From positions 32,178 through 96,177 of the forward strand of contig MU623473.1 of assembly GCA_025201765.1 (NCBI GenBank): a DNA stretch of 64,000 bases, in the 5' to 3' direction. Shown here one piece after another: positions 37,440 through 48,259 of this stretch. Every line of letters starts with the position of its first letter. Within the stretch, counting starts at the first letter, position 1. The DNA is from Daldinia sp. FL1419. Its lineage: Eukaryota > Ascomycota > Sordariomycetes > Xylariales > Hypoxylaceae. Both the position numbers and the translations under genes were made by a program. Under the pieces are notes generated by a model. That model ran no database searches. It saw only the letters and a program-made list of their open reading frames with translations, and had not been told where the DNA came from.

Positions 37440-40400
37440 GGTATAGCGGGTGTTAGAGTTGCAGTTGTAAATCGACTTCGGATAAAATGTTAATATAGTG
37501 AGATACCTCTATCCGAACGATACTCGAGTAGGCCGCCGCGATGTGATATTTTCTCGATAGTATTAGCAGGAATACGTTTAGTTTGCTGTGTGTAAAATAT
37601 ATTAGTAGTTCTGGCGGCACGAGCTGCTTCGATAGCATATTTTCTAATCAATGCTATGGGGTCTCTGACGCTCTAGTCAAGTGTTTCATCGCTCGGGATC
37701 CTGAATATCCAGCTTGGCTGATTTCTTTGTTGTCAGCGTCTTTTCGGCATTTGCACTATAGACCGCTGTCTAAATTTAGAATGCAAAAACACATACATGC
37801 ATACCTAACTTAGGAGACCTGGGTTCAAACTAGGCTTGTCAAATATAGGGGGTGGGAATGGGTATATACATTGTATGCCTTCTGAGTAGAAATGTTGATG
37901 TGGACTATAGGTGTCGGCACAGAACAATTTGTGACTGGAGGACTTATACAATTCGTGATTAGGTGTCTAATATTGATCGTGTTGCTTCGAGATGGCTTTT
38001 CCCATTGTGTATAGCATCGAGCTGTGGTGTTGTGTTAATGATGGCTTTGCTGTTGAAGAACTAGGCCTTCGTGGTCAATTTTCGGGAGAGAACCTATTAG
38101 CCAGGTAAGATGGCGCCTTATTCGTGGTTGCATACGGTAGCCAAGGACGGTCATGATCAATGAACGTCTTCTATTCCCTCCTGCACGAGTTAACTGGCGA
38201 GGTTTGGGGTTCCTTATGTCGGTCTCTTTGTTTGAAGCTAAAATATCCAGGATACTACTGGCAAGGGAAACAATAATTATACTAACGTCAAAACTCACCA
38301 GCGCCCCCGTAATGGTACCGGCGAGCCGCCGCCTGTCATACTAATCCAAGCTCGTCGGGAATGGTCACGATGGTAGGCGGTTCCTCTCAACCCCTGATGC
38401 CAAGTGAACCCAGACATCTTGGCCCGGTAATAGAGACGCGGATCTATAGGAGAGCGTGGCTAGAGCGCGCTCCATCCCTCCGCCGAGCGTATAGGTGAGT
38501 AGGCATCGGGAGCCAAGAGTACACTACATCCTTATCAATTTGATCTTTTGACTAATATAATAAAGTCATACTCTACTGTAAGATCAGTCAAAGCTTCGTC
38601 TAAACAGGATTCGGGCAAACTGCACGTATCCTAGACGCTTCATTCCGGATTTCCCATAAGCAAGGGAGTAGTTTATCCGGACAGACGAGGACAGGCTGTT
38701 TTGGACGGTCTCTCTCTAGTCACTTATATTAGGTATAACTACCTGGGTTATTACATATCCAAGTCTTGTTAAAGCCACGGGTAAAATACGATGAAGTAGA
38801 AGTGATCCCAACGCTATCGAAAGAATGAATGGGATCACCGGTAACACGCCTATTCCATTAACCAAGCTACCGACGTATTTTGTTTTCTGATAAAGACTGC
38901 AGAATTAGCACGCAAATAGATCAAATAAACGCGCTGTACTGATCCGTAGCTGGGTGACATATATAGATCCCGTGGTTTGGCGGTTGATAATTGGCTCGAT
39001 ATGATATCGTATATCGCGGGTTATTGTTTGATATTCACTAACTGGGACTTCAAACGTTGGACTTGAGACGAAGGAAAACAAAGAATGTGCGCCAATAGAA
39101 AGAATAGACTGCAGTACCCCTGTTTCTTCTCCAGAACACCGTGCTCAGTAATAAAAAAAAAAGCAGATGGTCTAGAACGTAGGTACTGCCATATTTAGTG
39201 AGTCTGGGGAGAACGTGCCATTCTCATTGGCTCTTGAGGCAAACACTACCGGACCCGCGTTTTCGGGATCAATAGAGCTTCCAAAGATGTTATTAAATCG
39301 TGCTGCTAGAATAAATAGAGCCATTGTATTCATCTCAAATAGGCATGCGTATCTTCTGTAATTAGACAGACAAGATTATCATCTCTTGTGCCTTTTTGGT
39401 TTTTGGAGGTGTCTGGGGGGAAAATCACCTTCTCAATGCAATTTTCAAGGTAAATTATTGCACCAACCAAACAATCCCGCTCAAAAGCCAAGACCACCAA
39501 GCACACCAAGCATTTCGAAAGGGGCAGAATGGCCTGATAATTCACCTAGAACAGGTATGGGTGAACGAACCACTTGTGCTCCTGAGCACTACTATGTACG
39601 TAGTACTATGTAAAGAGTATTACTAGTTAACCGTCAGATCATGTAACCAAATGAAAATGAAAATGACGAAAATGAAAAAAAAAGTTTTCAATTTAGCTCG
39701 TAATCAGTTTGATAGTAGATATCCTCAGCATGTTTGCTCTATTTCTTCGCTTGCCCTTAGCGATTCCGGAAACAAAAAATATAGATATTTCTCTAAAACA
39801 CCACGTGGGCTCTGGACGCCGACACTTCGATAGGTAGGTGGTTCTGCAAATCCCGCTTGTGGTGGCTGAAATTTGACAATAGTGCAAAAAACTGGGCGAT
39901 CTCTCCAGACTCGTTGCTATTGGTAGAACCGCGTAAGGTCCAACGTAGGCTACTCAGGCCGACGCTTACGGAAACTTGCAAGGTCCCGGAGTATCCGCCT
40001 GCGTTTATGTGTATACTTAGCCTCTGGTAAGCCATCGAAACGTCGGCCAAGAGAGACGGTTCCAACCATTGTTTCCGGCTTTATCTTGCAGGTGCTTAGC
40101 CATCTTAAGGAGCCTCACTTGGCAACTCCTGCGTGTTTTTTTCGTGTGAGACATCGTCGTAAACTGGGTCTTGGCCTGCTTGGCTATTCCAGGTCATCGC
40201 TCATGTACTATAGTAACTGATCATTTCGAAGCCTGTACCTATATTACTACGCTCAGGACTCTCATCTTATCTTGCTAGGGTCTCGAAGAGATGAGGTACC
40301 GTACTCTCTCTCCTTAGCTCGATGGACCCCGAACTCCACGGGGTTACTTCCATGGGAGCTCCATGCCTACGTGGAGTCTGGACTTGAATGAGGAGTTACT

Positions 40401-40754
40401 TGCCCGTAGTTTCGGTATCCAAGCCTGATGTCTTGAGGCTGGCGTAATGCTAATAATGACTACCCCTTCGAGGCTGAAGTTTCGGCCAAGAAAATAAGCA
40501 GTGTAATTTTATTCAATGGTTGCATCCTACCGAGTATATATTGGGGCAATGCTCGTCATCCGTAAGTGTGGCCCAGGCGGGAACCAGTCTTTCGGAAATT
40601 TTGTTGAGTTTTCTTTTTTTTTTTTCGCTTCTCTTCGATATATATCCTTGTCGCGCTCCTGGGAGCCTTTTCATTTTTGTACTGCTTACTCTCGTTGTCT
40701 ATTTCCATACTTTCATTTTGTTCGTTATCTTAGTTTCCTAGTGGCCTGATCAAT
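37440..40754. other. Intergenic region, 3.3 kb
   Basis: No supported gene. The open frames here begin at GTG or TTG or are about 60 codons with no recognisable content. The last 150 bases before 40755 include a T-rich stretch (40612-40625) and CT-rich DNA consistent with the carbonic anhydrase promoter. Confidence 0.5.
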
Positions 40755-41723
40755 ATGCCGTCCGCCATTTCTCGATTCTTTATCCTCGCCGCGTCTGTGA
40801 CGCCGGCGTTAGGGTTTTGCGGCGCGCACACGCATCTCGATCGAAGATCAGAGGGAGAGGAAGTACCAATCTCGACATTTGGATATATCGGAACGGTGGG
40901 ACCTCTTCTCTGGACCCAGCTAGACACTGCCGCCAATGGACTATGCTCGACAGGCAGCAATCAGTCCCCGATTAACATGGTCGAAGGACAATTCAGTCTC
41001 ATCCCGGCTTCCGACATCGAGTTGACTATTCCAGATGCCGCGGAGGGCGCAACCTTCGAGAACCTAGGATCAACCGTGGAGGTCGTGATGAAAGAGGTTG
41101 GGGGGACGTTCATACTCGAAGGAAAGAACTACACACTGGAGCAGTTCCATTTCCACCACCCCAGCGAGCACCTCGACGATGGCGTTAGCATGCCGAGTAA
41201 GTAAATACCACTCAACAATTATGTCTCTTTTTGGTTAACGTGTGAGATAGTGGAAATGCACATGGTTTTTACCACGGAGGCGGAGGAAATTGCCGTGATC
41301 GGTATTTACGTCGACCTGGTAGATTCCCCGACGGTTCTTCAGCTTCATCTTCACCCGAGAAAAGCTCCATCCACCTTGCTCGAAACCGTCTTCTCTTCCA
41401 TCGGGGAGATTGCCACCCCCGGTACTTCCACGAAAACCAAGCCTCTGGCCATGTCGGAATTGGTGACCCAGCTGAAGGCGGGTGGCTTCCAACGGTATTC
41501 CGGTTCCCTCACGACCCCTCCTTGCTCCGAGGGCGTCGCTTGGTCGGTAGCAACCGAAAAGCTTCGACTGTCTAAAACCACATACCAAGCTGTGCGTGAT
41601 GTCGTTGGATTTAACTCCCGATACCCCCAAAACGATCTCGGCGAACAGAACCTCCTTGCCAAGGCCTCAACACCCGCGGCGCCTGCAAACTCCACTGCCT
41701 CCCGGAGACGTTGGGTTATGTAA
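40755..41723 (+). CDS. Secreted alpha-carbonic anhydrase, 2 exons
   Basis: Catalyses reversible CO2 hydration, outside the cell or in the secretory pathway. Exons are 40755-41196 and 41251-41723, giving 304 residues. A signal peptide covers about residues 1-20 (FFILAASVTPALG). The family start (Y-GP--W) is partly kept as GYIGTVGPLLWTQL, followed by QSPINM. Zinc ligands are His132 and His134 (QFHFHHPSEH) and His151 (EMHMVF, just after the junction). The substrate threonine region is kept as YSGSLTTPPCSEGV. A conserved Cys pair (about Cys64 and the one in PPC) could form the usual disulfide. The C-terminus ends in a short Ala/Ser/Arg-rich tail, so the enzyme is probably soluble. Alpha-type enzymes are the less common class in fungi next to beta-type ones. 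Confidence 0.94.
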
Positions 41724-42731
41724 TGGAGGGTGTCCTGCACGATGTTTTTTTCGGGGCTCCTAAATGGAGGAGCTAGCCGTCTTTAAGAGGAGAGGTTATC
41801 GAGCGTGATTCTGGACGCGCTGTAAAGATAGATTAGGTACTTAGCGATGCTACTGATTTTTAAGACAAACGGATATACGGATGCGTGTGGATAATAGATG
41901 GTGAATGAAGTAGGCATAGCCTAGGTAGGTATATAGGTATATATATGGCGGTCACCTGCATATATCATCTACATTAGGGGTTGAGAGGGGGCTTCATGTG
42001 TAGGATTCATTTACGTCTGTATTACAATGTAATAGATGGGCTTGTGGCAAGAGACGTAGCTGTTGTGGAAAGAAGGAAAAGAGGGAATCATTTATTTTTA
42101 ATATTCACCGTATTATGCATTAGGAGTACCTAACCTTACTATAAGTTAACTAGGTATGTTATATTAAACTCAAATCCACAACCGCCTCTTTTCTGTATCT
42201 AAGTTTGTGAGTTTGGCTTGGAACTTTCTTGGCAAGCCCTCAAGGTTATTTTTTTTTTCTAGGCATTCTAGGCGTTCTGGCGTTCTTATATTCCGCGATG
42301 TCGTACGCTAGGTACCTGTGCGATTACTGACCTGAAAAGCTAAGACCTATTATGTATTGTATTGTACCAAAAGGTATTGTACCTAACCCACCCGGTAAAG
42401 TGGCGTTGCGGGCTTCCTGAACCCCTCCAAAAACCCCCACCAGCCCACTAATTAATTATTGAGTTTGTACCTGCGCCGAGATTTTGATATTTTCGATTTT
42501 TATCAAAAGATTGAAAACCCATTTTCGAGTTTGATAACCGACGGATATTTGCAGTATACCTCCTAAGCAATCCCACCCCCCTACGTCCCACCATGTAATA
42601 ATAATTGGTCATCTACGAATAAAATATTCTATCTGGCTTGGAACACCTTGGGAATGATATAAGGAAAAGGGAAAAAAAGAAAAAAAAGAAAAGAAAAGAA
42701 AAGAAAAAAAAAAGAACCCCACGAGAACAAG
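41724..42731. other. Intergenic region with polypurine tract
   Basis: No gene seen. A (GA)-poor, A/G-only tract of about 60 bases (42655-42716) lies directly upstream of the Tcd start codon and is the likely core of its promoter or leader. TACCTAGGTA words occur at about 41918-41940 and 42310. Confidence 0.5.
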
Positions 42732-44409
42732 ATGGCGTCATTCTTGGAGCGGACGACAGTCAATTCCAAAGTGCAGCTCGCCGCAACAGCCATTGCTTCT
42801 GGCGCCGTCGTCGCAGGGACAATATTAGGATACCAGCGTTTGCAAAGAAAGGAGCGCATAAATCAACTCAAGGATTCGATACCTTCGTCGCTTGACGAAG
42901 ACGAAGCATTACGAAGGGTGAGTACCATTCTCACAAATGCCTCCCTATTACTCTCTGATATCAATGATATCGATCATATACTATTATAACAATAGAATAC
43001 TGACTATTGTAAGGTAGCTTAATAGCTTTGGCGGTGCCGCGCCGGCGGATAAAGAAGACCTCCGAAACCAGCTACTTGCGAAACGAGCTCAGGCTGGCGA
43101 CTACGACGACGAATTGATCCTCGAACAACTTGCGCGTAACCGTGTTTTTCTTACACCAGAAGGGCTCGATAAGCTGCGAAATGCCTTCGTGATAATAGTC
43201 GGCTGCGGAGGTGTAGGCTCACATTGCACGGCTGCCCTAGCACGATCGGGCGTCTCCAAGATTCGCTTGATAGATTTCGATCAGGTAACGCTGAGCTCTC
43301 TAAATCGTCACGCCGTGGCGACGCTGGCAGACGTAGGCACACCCAAGGTGCAATGCCTAAAACGACGGCTCTTGGCTATAACTCCCTGGGTTCACTTTGA
43401 TCTACGACTGGAAAAGTTTTGGGACCAAGCAGCCGATAGACTACTAGAGCCATGGGAAAACGGGCAAAAGCCTGATTATATCGTAGATGCGATCGACAAC
43501 ATCGATACCAAAGTTGCCTTACTGAAATACTGCCACGATCATAACCTACCTGTAATATCATCCATGGGTGCAGGGTGTAAGAGCGATCCTACTCGAATCA
43601 TCGTGGGCGATATCGGAACTAGTACCGACGACGGCCTATCGAGATCTACTCGGCGGCGTCTAAAGCTACTAGGGGTCACCAAAGGAATACCGACCGTATA
43701 CTCGACGGAGAAGACGGGTGAAGGAAAGGCCGAGTTGCTACCGCTTCCCGAGGACGAATTCCAGAAGGGTAAAGTAGGTGATCTAGGAGTGCTACCGGAT
43801 TTCAGAGTGCGAATATTGCCAGTCTTAGGCACCATGCCAGCCGTGTTTGGATATACGGTGGCGAACCACGTTATACTCTCCGTCACTGGTAAGAACTTTT
43901 GTGTCATGATCTTCTATATGCGAGCTAACCATTATATAGGGTATCCTCTCGATTATATCCCAGCAAAGGGTCGAGAGAAGATGTACGAGGGTCTGCTCGC
44001 CGCGGTTCAGGGAGGAGAAGAGAAGCTTCTTCGTCATATGACGGGAGGCGATCCCAGCATCACCTTAGGTCTCAAGGTTCCCATAACAACAGGAGACGTG
44101 GCGTTCCTGGTTGAGGAGATCTTCAAGGGTCGAAGCGCTATAACTGGACTTACAACTCGTCTGACTTTGGTGAGATGGCGGAGACCAGCGGATTCTATAC
44201 TGGTGAAGATTGGAGAAGATACCGAGGAGCAAAAGTCGTCAAACATTAAGCTTTCGGACCTCGTCTGCATGACCAAGGAAGAGAGCCTAAGGCACGACAA
44301 ACAGGTATTACGAGGAGATAAACAGCCCGAAGAGATATACGATGCAGCTACGTTGGAAAAGGTGGAGGCGTTGCTTAGAGATACTGCCAAGTACGAGAAA
44401 TACAGATAG
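42732..44409 (+). CDS. TCD1: tRNA threonylcarbamoyladenosine dehydratase (Tcd1/Tcd2, E1-like), 3 exons
   Basis: ATP-dependent enzyme of the ThiF/MoeB/E1 superfamily that cyclises t6A37 of ANN-decoding tRNAs to ct6A. Yeast Tcd1/Tcd2 sit at the mitochondrial outer membrane. Exons are 42732-42917, 43018-43888 and 43940-44409, giving 508 residues. An N-terminal hydrophobic helix (about residues 14-35) followed by basic residues fits an outer-membrane anchor. The nucleotide site GCGGVGSH is followed by RSGVSKIRLIDFDQVTLSSLNRH and later VDAIDNIDTKVALLKYC, all family hallmarks. A Cys-containing GAGCKSDPTRI segment corresponds to the TcdA core. The second intron (51 nt) has no stop and a length divisible by three, but GT-AG ends and a CTAAC site support splicing. 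The symbol TCD1 stands for the yeast pair; I cannot tell which paralogue. Confidence 0.92.
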
Positions 44410-44574
44410 TATTAATTCATCTACTACGCGGGCCAATGGCCGACATAGTAGCGGGCATTTCCTCATTACGCTCACAAGATACCCGCCTTTTGGTCCCTAT
44501 GAAATAATGCGCTAGTCTACCTCTTGAGCAGCCATAAAAATTGTCATAAACGCCTTGGTATCTCTTAGTATTGA
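44410..44574. other. Tail-to-tail spacer of 165 bases
   Basis: The stops of the Tcd gene (+) and the Nudix gene (-) are only 165 bases apart, so their 3' UTRs probably overlap as antisense transcripts. No feature beyond this was seen. Confidence 0.5.
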
Positions 44575-45519
44575 CTACAGTCTACTTTCCCTCCGTAGAC
44601 CCTCCCATAGGGCCACCGCAGCAAGGCATTTTGCATCGCGCGAGCCTTCTCTCCATAGATTTTTCATCCGGACCAATTTGAGCGTAATCTTCTCACCGTG
44701 GTCTCGGAGGCCGGTTAGTTTGCCTGTCCATTCCTTGAGGGTCTCGCGTGGAACTCGTCGCTCGTGCATGAAGATGGGAATGTGTTCGTCGCACCCACCA
44801 GCTGAGGGATACACGGCGAAAGGTAGATTCTCATCGCTTTCGCCTGCTTTTTCTTCGTTCTCGGCGTGATCGCTCGGGGAAGCAACCAAGTCGCTCAGGC
44901 ACTGCAACTCGGAAGCCGGGATCTCAAGTCCAAGCTCTTCCTTGATCTCCTGTGCCGCAGTGCCCGCGAACGTGCCCCCCTCGTCCACCATGCCCGCGGG
45001 CAACTCGACGAATGCTAGGCTACCGGCTGGGATACGGGCCTGGACCGTTAATACGACGTACCTCTCGTCATCCTCCTGGCCCGCGGGAACGTCGTCGGGC
45101 ACTAGCATGACAAGCATGGCGACGCTCGGCCCACGTAGGAACATGCTGCCGGGCAGGGTCTCGTCGGCGCCATTCTTGACGTCGGCGATGAGTTTCAGGA
45201 ACGCGAGGCGCTGATGCGGAGCCCGGCCAAATAGGTCAAAGCTCTGGATTGTGATACCGCGTAGGGTGTACGGGTCTTGGTGAAAGGGGTGGGTGACATT
45301 GGTGTGCTGGAGGGAGAGGGAGCGGGTTAGGGTGGTGAGCCAGTTCTTTTTTTTTTTTTTGCTCTTGTTAGTTCTTCAACTCGTAATGTGGAATAAACAT
45401 TCATCGACGAAAGAGGGAAAACCTACGTTAAAGGGCGGGAATCCCAAGAGTTTCTCTTCCGAGAGTCCCTCGGGAAGCTTAACTGGAATATTGGGTTTAT
45501 CAAGTGTTATTGTCGCCAT
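44575..45519 (-). CDS. Nudix hydrolase, ADP-sugar diphosphatase-like, 2 exons
   Basis: Predicted hydrolase of nucleoside-diphosphate sugars (ADP-ribose/UDP-glucose type, NUDT14/YSA1-like). Exons on the minus strand are 45519-45427 (MATITLDKPNIPVKLPEGL...) and 45345-44575, giving about 287 residues. The Nudix box region reads AGMVDEGGTFAGTAAQEIKEELGLE. The catalytic EE of the KEELG part is present. The first consensus Glu is replaced by Gly and the usual Arg before Glu is Gln, a variation I remember in fungal relatives. Upstream blocks are PFHQDPYTLRGITIQSFDLFG and FLRGPSVAMLVML. The acceptor is uncertain: an A14 run precedes the AG chosen at 45346-45347, while another AG about 18 bases earlier would add SKKKKK in frame. 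Confidence 0.88.
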
Positions 45520-46213
45520 GGTACGCCTAACGATCTCGCTCTGGATTATTCGGCGATGAGTTGGTTGGTGAGGAAATCTCGTTGCTAGATGTTGAGACGG
45601 TTTCCGGGGTGTTATGCGCATCTCAGTTCAGATCACTGTATGATTTAGGTAGTTACGAGATGGAGTTATATATAACTGTAAGAGAAGGTAAGGTAAAGTG
45701 CCTAGGTAGGCATACACATGCTGCCTGTTGAACTGTCTTCCTTGTAATGCTGCTGTAATTGTATTATTGCCTTTGGAGGGCAGAAGTGGGCTTATAATCA
45801 AAGGCAGGCTTGGATTCTAGAATGACGTCTACCTCGTTTAGAACACTCTCTCTTCTTTTGATTTTTGTATCGCATGCGGGAAACTAGAGAATAAATAAAG
45901 ATTTGGGGGTTCGACTTATTTATTAATATAGAGACTTTATAGAATGGAGACTACATTCATTTTTTATGCAACTTTCTACTTCTACCTTCACATATTACAC
46001 GTTATTGTACAATTTTATAACTACTTACAGGTGAGCTCATAGGTAGCCTAGAAATATGCATAAGTTACTTTTTTGTCTGGTGACAGCCCGGCTGTGTGAC
46101 CAACCTAACAAAATATGATAGTTAGCATTACCGCCGGTATTTTGCCGATTTTATGCTAAAACGGTTTTCTATATATAGTGTATTTTCAAGCAACTGGGTA
46201 TGAAACTGTCACA
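45520..46213. other. Nudix upstream region / spacer to tRNA-Glu
   Basis: Promoter side of the Nudix gene (minus) with a TATA-like tatataact near 45667, TACCTAGGTA-like words near 45700, then AT-rich spacer. No gene seen. Confidence 0.45.
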
Positions 46214-46285
46214 TCCGGTATAGTGTAACGGCTAACATACCTCGTTTTCACCGAGGAGCTCGGGGTTCGATTCCCCGTACCGGAG
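46214..46285 (+). tRNA. tRNA-Glu (UUC)
   Basis: A 72-nt cloverleaf. The acceptor stem TCCGGTA pairs with TACCGGA, with discriminator G at 46285. The anticodon stem CCTCG/CGAGG encloses the loop TTTTCAC, giving anticodon TTC (UUC, glutamate). The T arm is CGGGG-TTCGATT-CCCCG. There is no intron. A T-rich stretch just downstream fits Pol III termination. Confidence 0.97.
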
Positions 46286-46760
46286 TTCTTCTTTCGTTTC
46301 TTTTGTTTTGACTGTTATTTACCTAATACTTTAAGTGTTGAACCCTTCTTTTTACTCGCGTATAATCTGCCTTAGGTGAACGTATATACCTGCTTACCTA
46401 GGTACTGATGGCTACCTAATACACTTGAATTCAAAGAAAAAAAAAAAAAAAAAAAAAACCTAAATTTTTTTTGCAAGGTCGATTGGGTGGATGATTATTC
46501 TTATCGCTTGTTTCTTTTGTATTTCGAACACACGAAAAAGGAGTGTTTGAGATGGTCCTCGAAAAGGGGCCACCCACTCGAAAGATCGGGGCACCTAAAA
46601 TATCATCACCAAGTTGTCATGTGGCGGGGAAAACAGAATAATTGGACACAGTAGTTACTCTGAGGTAAACTAATACTTTAGGTGAACGCACATAGGTAAG
46701 TGAGTATGACATGACCATGCTCCTCCCCCTTATATAAACCTAAAAGTCCCAGCATGGCCC
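46286..46760. other. Spacer between tRNA-Glu and the SDR 3' end
   Basis: Contains an A run at about 46436-46458 and TACCTAGGTA near 46398. No gene seen. Confidence 0.5.
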
Positions 46761-47537
46761 CTAAACCAAATTTGCACCGCTCCTCGTCTTCACAATCTCT
46801 CCGGTCGCGTTCCTGTCTTTCATCAAATACAAATATGCTTCTGCCACATCTTCCACTGTCGCTGCTCTTCCCGTCGGCATCTTCTCTGCGATAGCCTTAG
46901 CTTGCGCCTCCACCTGCTCGGCCGTCAATCCCATTGCGGCCCATAGCCCTGTGATCACGAACCCCGGCTCTACGGCGTTCACACGAAGGGGCTTGAGATC
47001 GACAGCCAAGTTGCGCGTGAGTCCCGTCAGGCCTGCTGCTGCGTACGCGATTATGCTCCACCGGGGACTAGGTTGGTCGGCAATACCTCCCGTCGAGATG
47101 GTCAGACTGCACTCGTTGCTCTTGGCGAGATGGCGCGCCACTACTTTACCCAGCAGCAAGGGCAATTCCATCCGGAAGTGCGCCACCTGCCGGATCTTCT
47201 CCAGTGTGATGTCCGGCACGTCTGCGATTAGCAACGAGTCTGCTGCTGTAAGCACGACGTGGTCGATAGGTTGCGGTTTCTTAGCCTCGACGAAGAGTGC
47301 TTCTAAGTCATCCTCCATAGAGTCCTTCGACAAGTCACACACGATACTTGCAACCTGTGCGGTAGGGTATGCGGCCTTGACCTCAGCCAGGGCTGTTGCG
47401 GCGGACTTGGGTGAAGAGCCGGAAAGCGTGACACGCGCTCCGGCTTCGATAGAGCCCTCGACTACACCGCGGCCGATTCCGCTGCTGCCACCGATGACAA
47501 GAACGTGCTTGCCTGCGAGCTTGTTGTACTTGGCCAT
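46761..47537 (-). CDS. Divergent short-chain dehydrogenase/reductase without the YxxxK motif
   Basis: SDR-fold protein of 258 residues from the ATG at 47537 (MAKYNKLAGKHVLVIG). The Gly-rich cofactor loop is present as GGSSGIGRG, and CDLSKD and VNAVEPGFV match the fold. The catalytic tetrad is degenerate. The usual Tyr-x-x-x-Lys is represented by YAAAG in SIIAYAAAGLTGLTRNLAVDL, so Lys is absent; a Ser/Thr-rich STGG lies upstream. I recall fungal SDR subfamilies with exactly this deviation, so it may be an atypical or non-catalytic member rather than a damaged gene. The frame also has an ATG at 47630 that would add 31 residues; I prefer the shorter form because it starts just before the Rossmann fold. 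Confidence 0.88.
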   Translation of the reverse strand: MAKYNKLAGKHVLVIGGSSGIGRGVVEGSIEAGARVTLSGSSPKSAATALAEVKAAYPTAQVASIVCDLSKDSMEDDLEALFVEAKKPQPIDHVVLTAADSLLIADVPDITLEKIRQVAHFRMELPLLLGKVVARHLAKSNECSLTISTGGIADQPSPRWSIIAYAAAGLTGLTRNLAVDLKPLRVNAVEPGFVITGLWAAMGLTAEQVEAQAKAIAEKMPTGRAATVEDVAEAYLYLMKDRNATGEIVKTRSGANLV

Positions 47538-48259
47538 TGTGGTGGTATCTGAATAGGCGAGCTTGAATATAAGGATAAGGGGCTTGCAATTTTTGAGTTG
47601 GTGTTTCGGAAGCTTGATGTAGACTGTCATACCTAACCTCAGACTTCATCTTGGGGACTGACCTACTATTTATCTACCTCCGGCCAGTTGACGTATTACC
47701 GACATCTCTCCGCCACCAGTCAATAAAATCCGCCATCATGTGCATCATGTGGGGGATGTAAAGTTCTTCACTGCAATTCCATTCTGTAGGTAATCAGGGG
47801 TTTCTCCAAACTGATTACAGATGTCCGACCAATTTCGCCGCTTGTCTTAAAGAGCGTCGTGCTTTATAATCAAGTAAGATAGTTGCTTCCATATGGAGCT
47901 ACTTAAGACCGTACAGTTATAGTGACGGGTGGCATTATTCCCGCTACTCTGCAGGCGGTACATGTAGTAGGAATGTGAACGGAGCGGATGGGATTAGCGG
48001 CGATTAACGGGAGGACGGGGATAACCTTCGGGGGGTGGAAGACGGAGTTACTGCTTTTGGATGATACTATCATGGTCATCCACGGGAACATCTATGGAAA
48101 TAATCTTCAAAAGACTACACTTATCATCCGAAGGGACAACTCGAATGCAAAATAAAAACCCATAGTTCCATCAGTGTAACAATAATAACTGTTTCTTACA
48201 AATAACCAAGTCTATTAGATCGAGCACTTCGAAGAAGGCATATACCACAAGTCCTAATC
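47538..48259. other. Intergenic region
   Basis: Upstream region of the SDR gene and 3' region of the acetyltransferase gene, both on the minus strand. A 62-codon ATG frame at 47903-48091 (-) has no recognisable content and is not called. Confidence 0.45.
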
